Positions 1 through 6,371 of a stretch of DNA of 9,192 nucleotides are shown in pieces. The notes under the pieces are model-generated. The model was not told where the DNA came from, did not search any database, and worked only from the letters and a program-made list of their open reading frames with translations. Source of the DNA: Pyrodictium sp. (GTDB lineage: Archaea > Thermoproteota > Thermoprotei_A > Sulfolobales > Pyrodictiaceae); assembly GCA_015662475.1 (NCBI GenBank), contig DQUB01000025.1:1-9192 (forward strand). Reading direction: 5' to 3'. The position numbers and the translations under genes are program-made. The first letter of the stretch is position 1. The number at the start of each line of letters is the position of its first letter.

Positions 1-516
1 GTCTGTGGCGGTTGCAGCAAGTACTCCACGTCCACCTAGAAGATCTAATGCAGCTTCTAGGAAGGGTGCAGGGCTACCAAACGGGTCTAGATCGACTATA
101 TGTGGTCTAACACGCTCTTCAGCTAGTTGCTCCATATAGCGGTTGGCATCTGCTCGTTGGACAAAGACTTTGTTCTCAGCATTATTAAGTTTTATATTTT
201 CTTTAATTAGTGTTACAGCATCAAAACTGATATCTGAGGCATAGACAATAGCATTGGCTTCAATAGCGTATCTTAAAGCTCTAACACCACTACCTGCTAG
301 TGGTTCAACAACCACTATTCTATCAATACCTCGAAGACGAGCATAGGCTCTAGCAAATAAGACAGCAATATCGCGATTGAAGCCCATTTTAGGGTTGTAG
401 AATACTGGGGCCCATGCAGGCTCGTAGACACCATCTGGCCGCTTGTAAGCGTCAAAATCAGGTACAAGTAGCTCTACTAACCCTTCTTTAATTCTCCTTA
501 ACGGGAAATTCAGCAT
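1..516 (-). CDS. trm1: tRNA (guanine(26)-N2)-dimethyltransferase Trm1, N-terminal part (cut by window edge)
   Basis: 172 codons are visible and the frame is still open at base 1, so the C-terminal part lies outside. Trm1 uses S-adenosylmethionine to make N2,N2-dimethylguanosine at tRNA position 26. Seen: an N-terminal KEGLVELLVPD segment, FYNPKMGFNRD (residues 39-49), a SAM-binding EPLAGSGVRALRYA (71-84), SDISFDAV after the next strand (94-101), the catalytic-type DLDPFGSPAPFLEAA (142-156), and ATATD (168-172) at the edge. This motif order is characteristic of the family. ATG at 516 is chosen because GGAGGT lies 10 bases upstream and the protein then begins close to the family's usual N-terminus. 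The frame stays open upstream to another ATG at 600, but that would add 28 unlike residues and has no ribosome site. The gene lies 92 bases downstream of the methionine synthase on the same strand. Confidence 0.93.
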   Translation of the reverse strand, partial: MLNFPLRRIKEGLVELLVPDFDAYKRPDGVYEPAWAPVFYNPKMGFNRDIAVLFARAYARLRGIDRIVVVEPLAGSGVRALRYAIEANAIVYASDISFDAVTLIKENIKLNNAENKVFVQRADANRYMEQLAEERVRPHIVDLDPFGSPAPFLEAALDLLGGRGVLAATATD

Positions 517-526
517 CGCTAATACA

Positions 527-532
527 ACCTCC
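527..532 (-). promoter_or_regulatory. Ribosome binding site of trm1
   Basis: GGAGGT read on the minus strand, 10 bases before the ATG at 516. It decides between the start at 516 and the in-frame ATG at 600, which lacks such a site. The spacing is slightly long. Confidence 0.6.
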
Positions 533-608
533 ACAAGCCAAAATACTCTCGAACAAGCAATCTTTGTTAGAGATGTTGTTTTTGGATACCATGGATACAT
601 TGAAAACT

Positions 609-1631
609 TTAATCTTCGTAGCCAAGCTCTCTTCTAACCTCTTTAGCAGCTTGCACCATGTTTCTAAGTTTCGCTTTTGCAATTTCTCTTGGGAGCCTTT
701 TGAGGCCGCAGTCCGGATCTATGTATATTTTCTCAGGTGGCAGAATATCCAATGTTAATATCCGTCTTATGTCTTCTTTTATCTCTTCAACGGTTTCTAC
801 ACGTAGACTATGCACATCTATAACTCCATAGCCAAGCTCCTTATCAAACCCATACTCTTTAAGATATGGTAGTAGTCTAAAATTGCTATTCTTCATTTCT
901 AAATCTACTTGATCAACTGGGAAATCGAGTATGTATGGAAGTACTTTTTCTATTCTGCCGAAACAGATGTGGATTATCTTCTTAGCATCAAGCCCTTTGA
1001 ACAAGATTTCTAGTGCTTCACGTAGAATCTCGGCCTCTTCGGGATAAGGTCTTGTCGAAAATGCTGGCTCATCTACTTGTATGTAGCGTGCGCCATGCTT
1101 TACAAACTCTTCTAGCTCTTTTCGCAACACTTTAGCCATTTCGATAACAGCTTCTCTCCTATCACCATACACTAGGTCGAAGCTCCAATCAATCATCGTG
1201 TATGGTCCAGTTATAATGGCTTTTACAGGTCTACCTTGACTAATTGACTGAGCATACTTCCAATCAGCAATTGCCATAGGGCCAGCATACTGCAATTTTG
1301 ACACTATTACTGGTTTTCTGAAATAGGTGTTGTCGAAAATTCTAACCCAATCACCTTCCTCATAACCTTTAATTCTCTCAGCAAAATATACAACCATGTC
1401 CTCCCTGCTTTGCTCGCCATCGCTGAGAATGTCTATTCCAGCATCCAAATAGTCGCTAATTACAGCTTTTATAGCCGGTTTTACTGCTTCGTGAAACTCT
1501 TCTTCGCTTATTTCTCCACGCTTTCTCTTTCTAATCGCTTCTTCGGCTTCTGGCATCTTGGGATAGCTACCGACAACAGTTGTTATGAGTGCTTTTGGTA
1601 GTTGGTATCCCATAATCTTTTGCACCAACAT
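609..1631 (-). CDS. Core methionine synthase (MetE C-terminal-type, cobalamin-independent family)
   Basis: 340 residues, matching only the C-terminal catalytic barrel of bacterial MetE (about 750 residues); there is no N-terminal barrel. It is expected to transfer a methyl group to homocysteine, giving methionine. Seen: TTVVGSYP near the N-terminus (17-24), SDGEQSREDMV (70-80), ITGPYTMIDWSF (140-151), IQVDEPAFSTRP (184-195), and the zinc/thiol site: H221 and C223 in HICFG, E245 in DLEMKNS, C308 in DPDCGLK. Archaeal enzymes of this short type are thought not always to use methyltetrahydrofolate directly, so the methyl donor is open. The start at 1631 follows the queC stop by 6 bases and has no clear ribosome site, which suggests translational coupling. 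The in-frame ATG at 1613 (residue 7) is a possible alternative. It sits with queC and trm1 on one strand. Confidence 0.92.
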   Translation of the reverse strand: MLVQKIMGYQLPKALITTVVGSYPKMPEAEEAIRKRKRGEISEEEFHEAVKPAIKAVISDYLDAGIDILSDGEQSREDMVVYFAERIKGYEEGDWVRIFDNTYFRKPVIVSKLQYAGPMAIADWKYAQSISQGRPVKAIITGPYTMIDWSFDLVYGDRREAVIEMAKVLRKELEEFVKHGARYIQVDEPAFSTRPYPEEAEILREALEILFKGLDAKKIIHICFGRIEKVLPYILDFPVDQVDLEMKNSNFRLLPYLKEYGFDKELGYGVIDVHSLRVETVEEIKEDIRRILTLDILPPEKIYIDPDCGLKRLPREIAKAKLRNMVQAAKEVRRELGYED

Positions 1632-1637
1632 CTGTTA

Positions 1638-2543
1638 CTAGCTAGGTGTGAGATAAGGTATTTCTCCACGTCTAGCTATAGCTGTTGCACTTTCAGCCCG
1701 TTTGCAAGCTTCTACATCACCTTTTTCACACGCTCTTTTATCGTTTAGCCACAACCTATACCATTCCGGCAAGTGTTCATAGTGTTGGGTTAGTGGATCT
1801 GGTATGCCTGCTGCTACAAAACTTCTAAGCCTATGTAGACACGAGGGACACCTACCACACGGTTTTTCGCCTCCTCTATAGCAGGTCCACGTAATGCTGT
1901 AGTCCATGCCGTTTTTGATTCCCCATACTATTATCTTCCACTTGGGTAGTTCTACCCACGGAGCGTGCACTATTATACGTGAACGACCTTCATACACTCT
2001 GCCACTGCCAATGTTTACTGCAAGTTCTATGGCATTAACGAATTCTTTGCGGGTATCAGGATACACCGGTTCTCCGGGAGCGTTGTCCTCAGCATGAAAA
2101 CCCACTACTAACACGCCCAGATATGCATCGTGAACATCTAGCAATATTTCCAGTATTGCTGCAGCATGCGCCAAAAGGATCATGTTGCGTTGAGGAACAT
2201 AGGTTTCAGGTACACGGCCTGGCGTTGCAGCTTCAGGTATTGGTTTGTCGCCGGTTAAAGCACTTCCGCCATAAGCTAAGCCTAGATTTTTGGCCGATAA
2301 CGAGCCAATGCTAACTACCAAATGTTTAAAACCGTATTTTTCGGCAAATCTTTTTGCAGCTTCTACCTCACGGCGATGTGTTTGGCCGTAGATAAAACTT
2401 ACAGCATAAAGATGGCATGTAACATCGACGCCATCTTTCCTAGGCAACTCACAATATTGTTTTTTCGCGTGAAGAGCAGCTGTTGTGCTATCAATACCCC
2501 CTGAAACCAGGGCTAGTATAACACGAGTTTGCGGTCTATACAT
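1638..2543 (-). CDS. queC: 7-cyano-7-deazaguanine synthase QueC
   Basis: 301 residues. QueC converts 7-carboxy-7-deazaguanine and ammonia to preQ0 with ATP; in archaea preQ0 is inserted at tRNA position 15 and becomes archaeosine. Seen: the PP-loop ATPase motif SGGIDS (14-19) after a hydrophobic strand, TYVPQRN (114-120, where the family usually has VPGRN), a YPDTRKEF segment (161-168), and the zinc cluster C221, C229, C232, C235 in the typical C-x7-C-x2-C-x2-C spacing. It is longer than the roughly 230 residues of bacterial QueC, with extra sequence around residues 82-113 and a tail of about 65 residues after the cysteine cluster. ATG at 2543 has GGTGAG 6 bases upstream. It is the first gene of the minus-strand block and is divergent from thrB across 67 bases. 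Confidence 0.95.
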   Translation of the reverse strand: MYRPQTRVILALVSGGIDSTTAALHAKKQYCELPRKDGVDVTCHLYAVSFIYGQTHRREVEAAKRFAEKYGFKHLVVSIGSLSAKNLGLAYGGSALTGDKPIPEAATPGRVPETYVPQRNMILLAHAAAILEILLDVHDAYLGVLVVGFHAEDNAPGEPVYPDTRKEFVNAIELAVNIGSGRVYEGRSRIIVHAPWVELPKWKIIVWGIKNGMDYSITWTCYRGGEKPCGRCPSCLHRLRSFVAAGIPDPLTQHYEHLPEWYRLWLNDKRACEKGDVEACKRAESATAIARRGEIPYLTPS

Positions 2544-2585
2544 CTATTTCTCACCGAAGAAACCATTTTTCACCAGTTACAAGTA

Positions 2586-2597
2586 GATTCTATAATG
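2586..2597 (-). promoter_or_regulatory. Possible TATA box for queC
   Basis: Minus-strand CATTATAGAATC lies 43-54 bases before the queC start. Transcription beginning about 25 bases downstream would leave a leader of some 20-25 bases that includes the GGTGAG ribosome site. The match to an archaeal box A is only moderate and no clear BRE is seen. The same 67-base gap must also serve thrB in the other direction. Confidence 0.3.
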
Positions 2598-2610
2598 TGG
2601 TGCTAATATT

Positions 2611-3552
2611 TTGAAAGATGTTGTAGTCATAGCACCAGCTTCTATTGCAAACCTTGGCCTTCTCTTTGATATCGCAGCAGTAGCAATAGACTATGCGTAT
2701 GACAAGGTGCTTGTTAGAATGGTTGGTGAAGGGAGTACCAGGGTAAAGGTTTATGCAGAGGGTGGCGTGTTGGGGGGAGAGGCAAATGTAGCATATCATG
2801 CAGCAATAAATATGTTAAATGATCTTGGAGAAGCAATAGAGCTTGAGATAGTAGTTCGAAAAGGCGTACCAGTAGGTGTTGGTTTGGGTAGTAGTGGTGC
2901 TACAGCAGCTGCAACAGTTTATGCAATAAACATGCTTCTCGGCGAAGTTTTAAGTCGTGAAGAACTTGTGAAATATGCAGGACTAGGTGAGGCTGTTGCA
3001 GCAGGTGAACCCCATTACGACAATGTGGCGGCCAGTCTTCTTGGAGGTTTAACGCTGGTTTACGATGTTGATAAAGCCGTTATAGAGAAGATTGAATGGC
3101 CTCAAAGCTATCGTATTGTGGTTTTTAGGCCTAAAAGAAACATTTTACGTATCGATAGACAGGTTCCAAAGACGAAAGCTATGAGAGAAGTTCTGCCAAG
3201 GTATGTTCCACGTAAGCGCGTAGTAGAGGTTACAAGAAAAGCACTGCTCTTCAAATACTATGCTAGCCTAGGTGAATGGTCACGAGCATTTAACATGTTA
3301 AATGATGGTTGGGAAATAGAGGCTTCAAGGTCGAAACTAATTCCCGGCTATGATGCTGCAAAAGAAGCAGCATTAAGAGCTGGTGCAAAAGCATTCAATA
3401 TTGCTGGTGCAGGCCCCGCAATCTTCGCTATAGTAGAAGAGTGCGATGTCGAGAATGTTGTGCGGGAAGTCAATACAATATTGTCACGAACATGGAGCGA
3501 ATATGAAGTAAAAATAGTGAACGTGGATAATGTGGGTGCACGGGTGGTCTAG
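2611..3552 (+). CDS. thrB: Homoserine kinase (GHMP family)
   Basis: 313 residues, the usual length. It phosphorylates homoserine with ATP, the step before threonine synthase. Seen: an N-terminal substrate motif APASIANLGLLFD (8-20), the ATP-binding PVGVGLGSSGATAAA (87-101), a HYDNVAASLLGG segment (135-146) corresponding to the family's HxDNVA motif, and the C-terminal NIAGAGPAIFAI (263-274). In the first motif the family usually has NLGPGFD; here it is NLGLLFD. The start must be TTG at 2611, because a stop (TAA, 2593-2595) lies just upstream in frame with no ATG or GTG between; GGTG at 2599-2602 serves as a weak ribosome site. First gene of a tight plus-strand run: its TAG is one base before the next ATG. 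Homoserine links it to the methionine synthase nearby, since both consume products of the same branch. Confidence 0.92.
   Translation: MKDVVVIAPASIANLGLLFDIAAVAIDYAYDKVLVRMVGEGSTRVKVYAEGGVLGGEANVAYHAAINMLNDLGEAIELEIVVRKGVPVGVGLGSSGATAAATVYAINMLLGEVLSREELVKYAGLGEAVAAGEPHYDNVAASLLGGLTLVYDVDKAVIEKIEWPQSYRIVVFRPKRNILRIDRQVPKTKAMREVLPRYVPRKRVVEVTRKALLFKYYASLGEWSRAFNMLNDGWEIEASRSKLIPGYDAAKEAALRAGAKAFNIAGAGPAIFAIVEECDVENVVREVNTILSRTWSEYEVKIVNVDNVGARVV
3543..3547 (+). promoter_or_regulatory. Ribosome binding site of the flavin-reductase-like gene
   Basis: GGTGG within the last codons of thrB, 6 bases before the ATG at 3554. It favours that ATG over the in-frame upstream GTG at 3530, which would make a 24-base overlap with thrB. 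Confidence 0.55.
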
Positions 3553-3553
3553 A

Positions 3554-4117
3554 ATGGTTTACACAAGAGTGGCGCAAGAAAATCTGTACAAGTTGTTCCA
3601 TCCCAGACCTGTATACATAGTTGCTGCAGGTACACCAGAAAAACACAGTTTCATGGCTATCGCATGGCTATCGCCACTTAGCGAAGATCCACCCAGAATT
3701 ATGGCGGCTTTTGGCAAGGAAAGTTTCACATACCAGTTGATCAAGGAACATGGTGTTTTCAGCGTAAATATCCTCGACGTGAAGGAGTACGAGTTCATAT
3801 TTAAAGCAGGTACGGTTAGCGGCAAAGATGTTGACAAGGAGAAACTGCTTGGAGCAAAACTAGTTTACACGGATACTGGCGCACCTCGGCTTGAGAAGCC
3901 AGAGCCTATAGCATGGGTTGAAGCAAAAGTATTCAAAATACTTGATGATGTAGCGGAAGACGTTGATCTTGTAATAGCAGACATTCTAGCAGCATATGCA
4001 AAGCCAAAACTTTTCAATGAAAGGTATGGATGGGTTTTGAAAGAGGCACGCATACCACTTCATGTTTCAGGAAGAGTTTTTACAACCATTTCGGGATTCT
4101 ACATGGCGAGAGGCTGA
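3554..4117 (+). CDS. Flavin-reductase-like FMN-binding protein (DIM6/NTAB family)
   Basis: 187 residues from ATG 3554. The family has a split-barrel FMN-binding fold; members are flavin reductases, styrene-monooxygenase partners or FMN proteins of unknown role. Seen: HPRPVYIVAAG (16-26), HSFMAIAWLSPLSEDPPRI (31-49), which matches the family's N-x-M-x-x-S/A-W...S-x-D-P-P pattern, a SFTYQLIKEHGVFSVNI segment (57-73), and SGKDVDKEK (89-97), where the family often has SGR...DKF. A histidine (H170) near the C-terminal VSGRVF is also typical. There is no signal peptide or membrane segment, so it is cytosolic. The physiological substrate cannot be read from sequence. It is one base after thrB and 5 bases before the phosphodiesterase, so co-transcription is very likely. 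RibK further along the window makes its expected cofactor, FMN. Confidence 0.85.
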   Translation: MVYTRVAQENLYKLFHPRPVYIVAAGTPEKHSFMAIAWLSPLSEDPPRIMAAFGKESFTYQLIKEHGVFSVNILDVKEYEFIFKAGTVSGKDVDKEKLLGAKLVYTDTGAPRLEKPEPIAWVEAKVFKILDDVAEDVDLVIADILAAYAKPKLFNERYGWVLKEARIPLHVSGRVFTTISGFYMARG

Positions 4118-4122
4118 TCTGT

Positions 4123-4635
4123 ATGCTCGTTGGAATCATTAGTGATACTCACGATGATCTAAAGGCTGTTGATAAAGCTGTAAAAGTATTTAAAGAAAGA
4201 GGAGTAGAAGTTGTACTCCACTTAGGCGATATAATAGCGCCATTTACACTTGCTAGATTCAAGAAAAATGGTGTGGAGAAACTGATTGCAGTTTTCGGCA
4301 ACAATTGCGGTGAACGGTTAGGCCTCAGACGTGTAGCAAGCGAGCATGGTTATACGATTAACGAGCCTCCACACGTTCTCGAACTTGAAGGTAAACGTAT
4401 TCTCATGTTGCACGGTTGGGGGCCTACTGAACATACAAAACGTCTTGTGGAAAGTCTCGCTAGAAGCGGCGATTACGATATAATCCTCTACGGCCATACG
4501 CACTTGGTAGATGTTAGACGTGTAAATGGTACGCTAATAGTAAATCCCGGCGAAGCATGTGGGTGTTTGACAGGGAAGAAGACTATAGCAATACTCGATA
4601 TCAAAACTCTCAACGTAGAGGTTATAGAACTCTAA
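4123..4635 (+). CDS. MJ0936/YfcE-type metallophosphoesterase
   Basis: 170 residues, the normal size of this small calcineurin-like family, which acts as a phosphodiesterase in vitro; the natural substrate is generally unknown. The two-metal site is complete: D8 and H10 in SDTHDD, D36 in HLGDI, N60 in FGNNCG, H97 in LHGWG, H125 and H127 in YGHTH. NPGEACG (141-147) is also the family's usual C-terminal loop. ATG at 4123 is chosen because the methyl-start there begins directly with the first strand (LVGIISDTH), and GAGAGG lies about 10 bases upstream. An in-frame upstream ATG at 4030 would overlap the flavin gene by 88 bases and add 31 unrelated residues. The gap after it (137 bases) is the largest in this operon-like run. 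Confidence 0.92.
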   Translation: MLVGIISDTHDDLKAVDKAVKVFKERGVEVVLHLGDIIAPFTLARFKKNGVEKLIAVFGNNCGERLGLRRVASEHGYTINEPPHVLELEGKRILMLHGWGPTEHTKRLVESLARSGDYDIILYGHTHLVDVRRVNGTLIVNPGEACGCLTGKKTIAILDIKTLNVEVIEL

Positions 4636-4730
4636 ATCTCGAGAACTCTCTAGGCGATGATGTCTTTTGGCTACCTCCAGAGCTTGAGGCTGTGAAGAGA
4701 CCCGGCCTTACCGAGCCCTTAATAAAACCC

Positions 4731-4772
4731 TTGTAGATCTCCACCTCCTACAAAACATCTTGGGTGGGAAGG
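4731..4772 (+). promoter_or_regulatory. Hairpin with loop complementary to the next ribosome site (possible translational control element)
   Basis: Perfect inverted repeat TTGTAG (4731-4736) / CTACAA (4748-4753) with an 11-base loop. The loop contains CCACC (4741-4745), complementary to GGTGG (4763-4767), which is the ribosome site of the ATG at 4773. Both pairings can coexist as an H-type pseudoknot with a 9-base connector. The loop also resembles the 3' tail of 16S rRNA (CACCTCC). This is seen as sequence complementarity only; folding and function are inferred. Confidence 0.3.
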
Positions 4773-4967
4773 ATGTCGCGAAAGCTTAGAATGATAAGAA
4801 GGTTGATGAGACATTTGAAAAAACATCCAAACGATAAGAAGGCTCAAGAGATATTGAAGGCTTTGCTGGAAGGTAGATATAGGTGGAAAGGTAGGAGTCT
4901 GGTAATCCTTCCAGAGAAGCCAGAAAAGTCGGAATCGCAGTCACAAGAACAACAGTCAAGCGGGTAG
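4773..4967 (+). CDS. Small basic protein of unknown function
   Basis: 64 residues; not recognised. The first 40 residues are strongly basic and look helical (MSRKLRMIRRLMRHLKK, then DKKAQEILKALLEGRYRWK), followed by a short hydrophobic strand SLVILPE and a low-complexity tail rich in E, S, Q and K. A basic helical body with a polar tail suggests nucleic-acid or ribosome binding, but I cannot name a family. ATG at 4773 is preferred over the in-frame GTG at 4764 because GGTGGG (4763-4768) overlaps that GTG and is well placed for the ATG. It is preceded by 137 bases with possible RNA structure and followed after 7 bases by upp, so the pair is probably co-transcribed. The codons and the ribosome site support a real gene. 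Confidence 0.75.
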   Translation: MSRKLRMIRRLMRHLKKHPNDKKAQEILKALLEGRYRWKGRSLVILPEKPEKSESQSQEQQSSG

Positions 4968-4974
4968 CTCAACA

Positions 4975-5646
4975 ATGGTTTTTGAAGGTGTCACTATTCC
5001 TTCCAATCCTCTTCTCGAAACGTTATTGTTGAGACTTAGAGATAAATCGACTCCTTTGCCTGAATTTAGAAAACTTGTGGAAGAGATTGGCCAATTTCTA
5101 GCCTATGAAATTTCTAAAGAGCTTCCCCAGACCTGGAAGTGTGTGGAAACGCCTTTGGGCAAAGCTTGTGGCAGGCATGTGGAGACAAGCAGTGTTGTTC
5201 TAGTAACTGTTCTACGGGCTGGTCTTCCACTTGCTTGGGGCATGTTGAGAGTTTGGAATAGTGCAAGGGTTGGGTTTATTGCGGCTAGGCGTGTTGAAGA
5301 ACATGTAAAACGTGTTGGAGATAGACTGGTTTTCGACGTTGAGATAGGCTATATAAAGCTTCCAGAAATAAGAGCTGGTAGAGATCTTGTGGTCATTGTG
5401 GATCCCATGCTTGCTACTGGTTCTACACTTTGTCGCGTTCTTGATGTTGTTCATCGATACAATCCTATGAAAATAGTTGTTGCATCGGTAATAGCTGCAA
5501 GAGATGGTGTTGAGAGATTGCGTGAATGCAGCAACAAATTTAATGTTGGTGTACACCTCTATGTTGTTGCTATAGATGAGCAGTTGAACGATAAAGGGTT
5601 TATTGTTCCAGGCCTAGGAGATGCTGGTGATAGAGCTTTTGGATAA
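4975..5646 (+). CDS. upp: Uracil phosphoribosyltransferase
   Basis: 223 residues, the usual length. It salvages uracil with PRPP to give UMP in the cytosol. Seen: VTVLRAGLPLAWGM (77-90), the PRPP-binding loop VIVDPMLATGSTL (140-152), a VASVIAARDGVERL segment (169-182) and the uracil-binding C-terminus IDEQLNDKGFIVPGLGDAGDRAFG region (200-223), which matches the family's almost invariant PGLGDAGD. The protein ends at FG, as in the family core. ATG at 4975 follows the small basic gene by 7 bases with only a weak GGGT ribosome site 9 bases away, so translation may depend on coupling. The 3' end overlaps the oppositely oriented HAD phosphatase gene by 47 bases. The PRPP loop ends in GST rather than the GGS common in bacteria. 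Confidence 0.96.
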   Translation: MVFEGVTIPSNPLLETLLLRLRDKSTPLPEFRKLVEEIGQFLAYEISKELPQTWKCVETPLGKACGRHVETSSVVLVTVLRAGLPLAWGMLRVWNSARVGFIAARRVEEHVKRVGDRLVFDVEIGYIKLPEIRAGRDLVVIVDPMLATGSTLCRVLDVVHRYNPMKIVVASVIAARDGVERLRECSNKFNVGVHLYVVAIDEQLNDKGFIVPGLGDAGDRAFG

Positions 5647-6331
5647 ATAGTTTCACACCCCGACTACTAGGTGCTGGTATTACTTCGTGGGCAACATTTT
5701 TCAGTTTTATGTCGGCATTAGCTACAGCATATGTGCGAAAACCAGCTTCAACAAACTCTACATCATTTTCACTATCACCTACAGCTACAACACATGAAGG
5801 ATCTACACCTGCAATTTCAAGCGCTTTAAGAGCACCAACACCCTTACTAGCCTCTAGTGGGCGCAAGTGTAGAGCATAACCGCTAAACGAGAGTTTTACC
5901 CAGTCAAACCCCCTTGAATCAAGGACTTTGCGAACATTCTTTCTAACATTCTCAACATTTGTTTTCTTCACCACAATGTAGGCGAAGTCATAGTATCTAA
6001 AACTGTTCTGCCAACTTGGTTTGAGCAAGTTGGACAGTTCCCTCTCAACTATAACTGCAGCATCTCGCGTACTTCTCCTACAAACATGGTGTATTTGCTC
6101 TTTGTAGTATATGATGCAACCATTCTCGCCAACGTGAGGCCACAAGTCAAAACCAAGATATCTTGAAAGAGCAGCAACAACAGGTATAGCATTGCCACTA
6201 ACAAGTACAATGGGAATTCTAGTAGCCAGCTTTCGCAACATTTCGACAAGTTCTAGGTCTAAAAGAAAACTTTTTCTATCAAGGGTTAATGTTCCATCAA
6301 TGTCTAGAACTATGCCGCAAATATTCTCCAT
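5600..6331 (-). CDS. Archaeal phosphoglycolate-phosphatase-type HAD hydrolase
   Basis: 243 residues. HAD superfamily with a C2B-type cap, as in the archaeal phosphoglycolate phosphatase group (Thermoplasma TA0175 type), which dephosphorylates 2-phosphoglycolate. Seen: motif I LDIDGTLT (9-16; nucleophile D10, acid/base D12), motif II VLVSGNA (42-48, S45), HVGENGCIIY (66-75), the cap domain (about 80-155), K163 in ASKGVGAL and motif IV GDSENDVEF (185-193; D186, D190). All catalytic residues are present. Substrate assignment is by family; other sugar or small-molecule phosphates are possible. ATG at 6331 has GGAGG 10 bases upstream. It is divergent from ribK across only 40 bases and its last 47 bases run antisense to the end of upp. 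Confidence 0.88.
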   Translation of the reverse strand: MENICGIVLDIDGTLTLDRKSFLLDLELVEMLRKLATRIPIVLVSGNAIPVVAALSRYLGFDLWPHVGENGCIIYYKEQIHHVCRRSTRDAAVIVERELSNLLKPSWQNSFRYYDFAYIVVKKTNVENVRKNVRKVLDSRGFDWVKLSFSGYALHLRPLEASKGVGALKALEIAGVDPSCVVAVGDSENDVEFVEAGFRTYAVANADIKLKNVAHEVIPAPSSRGVKLFIQKLYHQHLLGLEQ

Positions 6332-6341
6332 TTGTATCTAG

Positions 6342-6346
6342 CCTCC
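6342..6346 (-). promoter_or_regulatory. Ribosome binding site of the HAD phosphatase gene
   Basis: GGAGG on the minus strand, 10 bases before the ATG at 6331. It lies back to back with the ribK site in the 40-base divergent gap, which leaves no room there for two separate promoters. At least one promoter must therefore lie inside a neighbouring coding region. Confidence 0.6.
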
Positions 6347-6358
6347 AACACTATTATT

Positions 6359-6364
6359 GAGGTG
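6359..6364 (+). promoter_or_regulatory. Ribosome binding site of ribK
   Basis: GAGGTG, 7 bases before the ATG at 6372. It decides for this ATG over the in-frame TTG at 6357, which overlaps the site itself. Confidence 0.65.
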
Positions 6365-6371
6365 TGTAGTA

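Noticed and set aside
517..600. Upstream ATG at 600 as the trm1 start
   Set aside because: It would add 28 residues unlike the family and lacks a ribosome site, while GGAGGT sits before the ATG at 516. The 8-base gap it would leave after the methionine synthase is the only point in its favour.
4030..4122. Upstream extension of the phosphodiesterase
   Set aside because: It would overlap the flavin gene by 88 bases in another frame, and the added residues do not resemble the family; the fold begins at the ATG at 4123.
5212..5556. 114-residue minus-strand open frame inside upp
   Set aside because: It is antisense to a clear upp with intact motifs. The translation is low-complexity, rich in N, S and T, and has no ribosome site.
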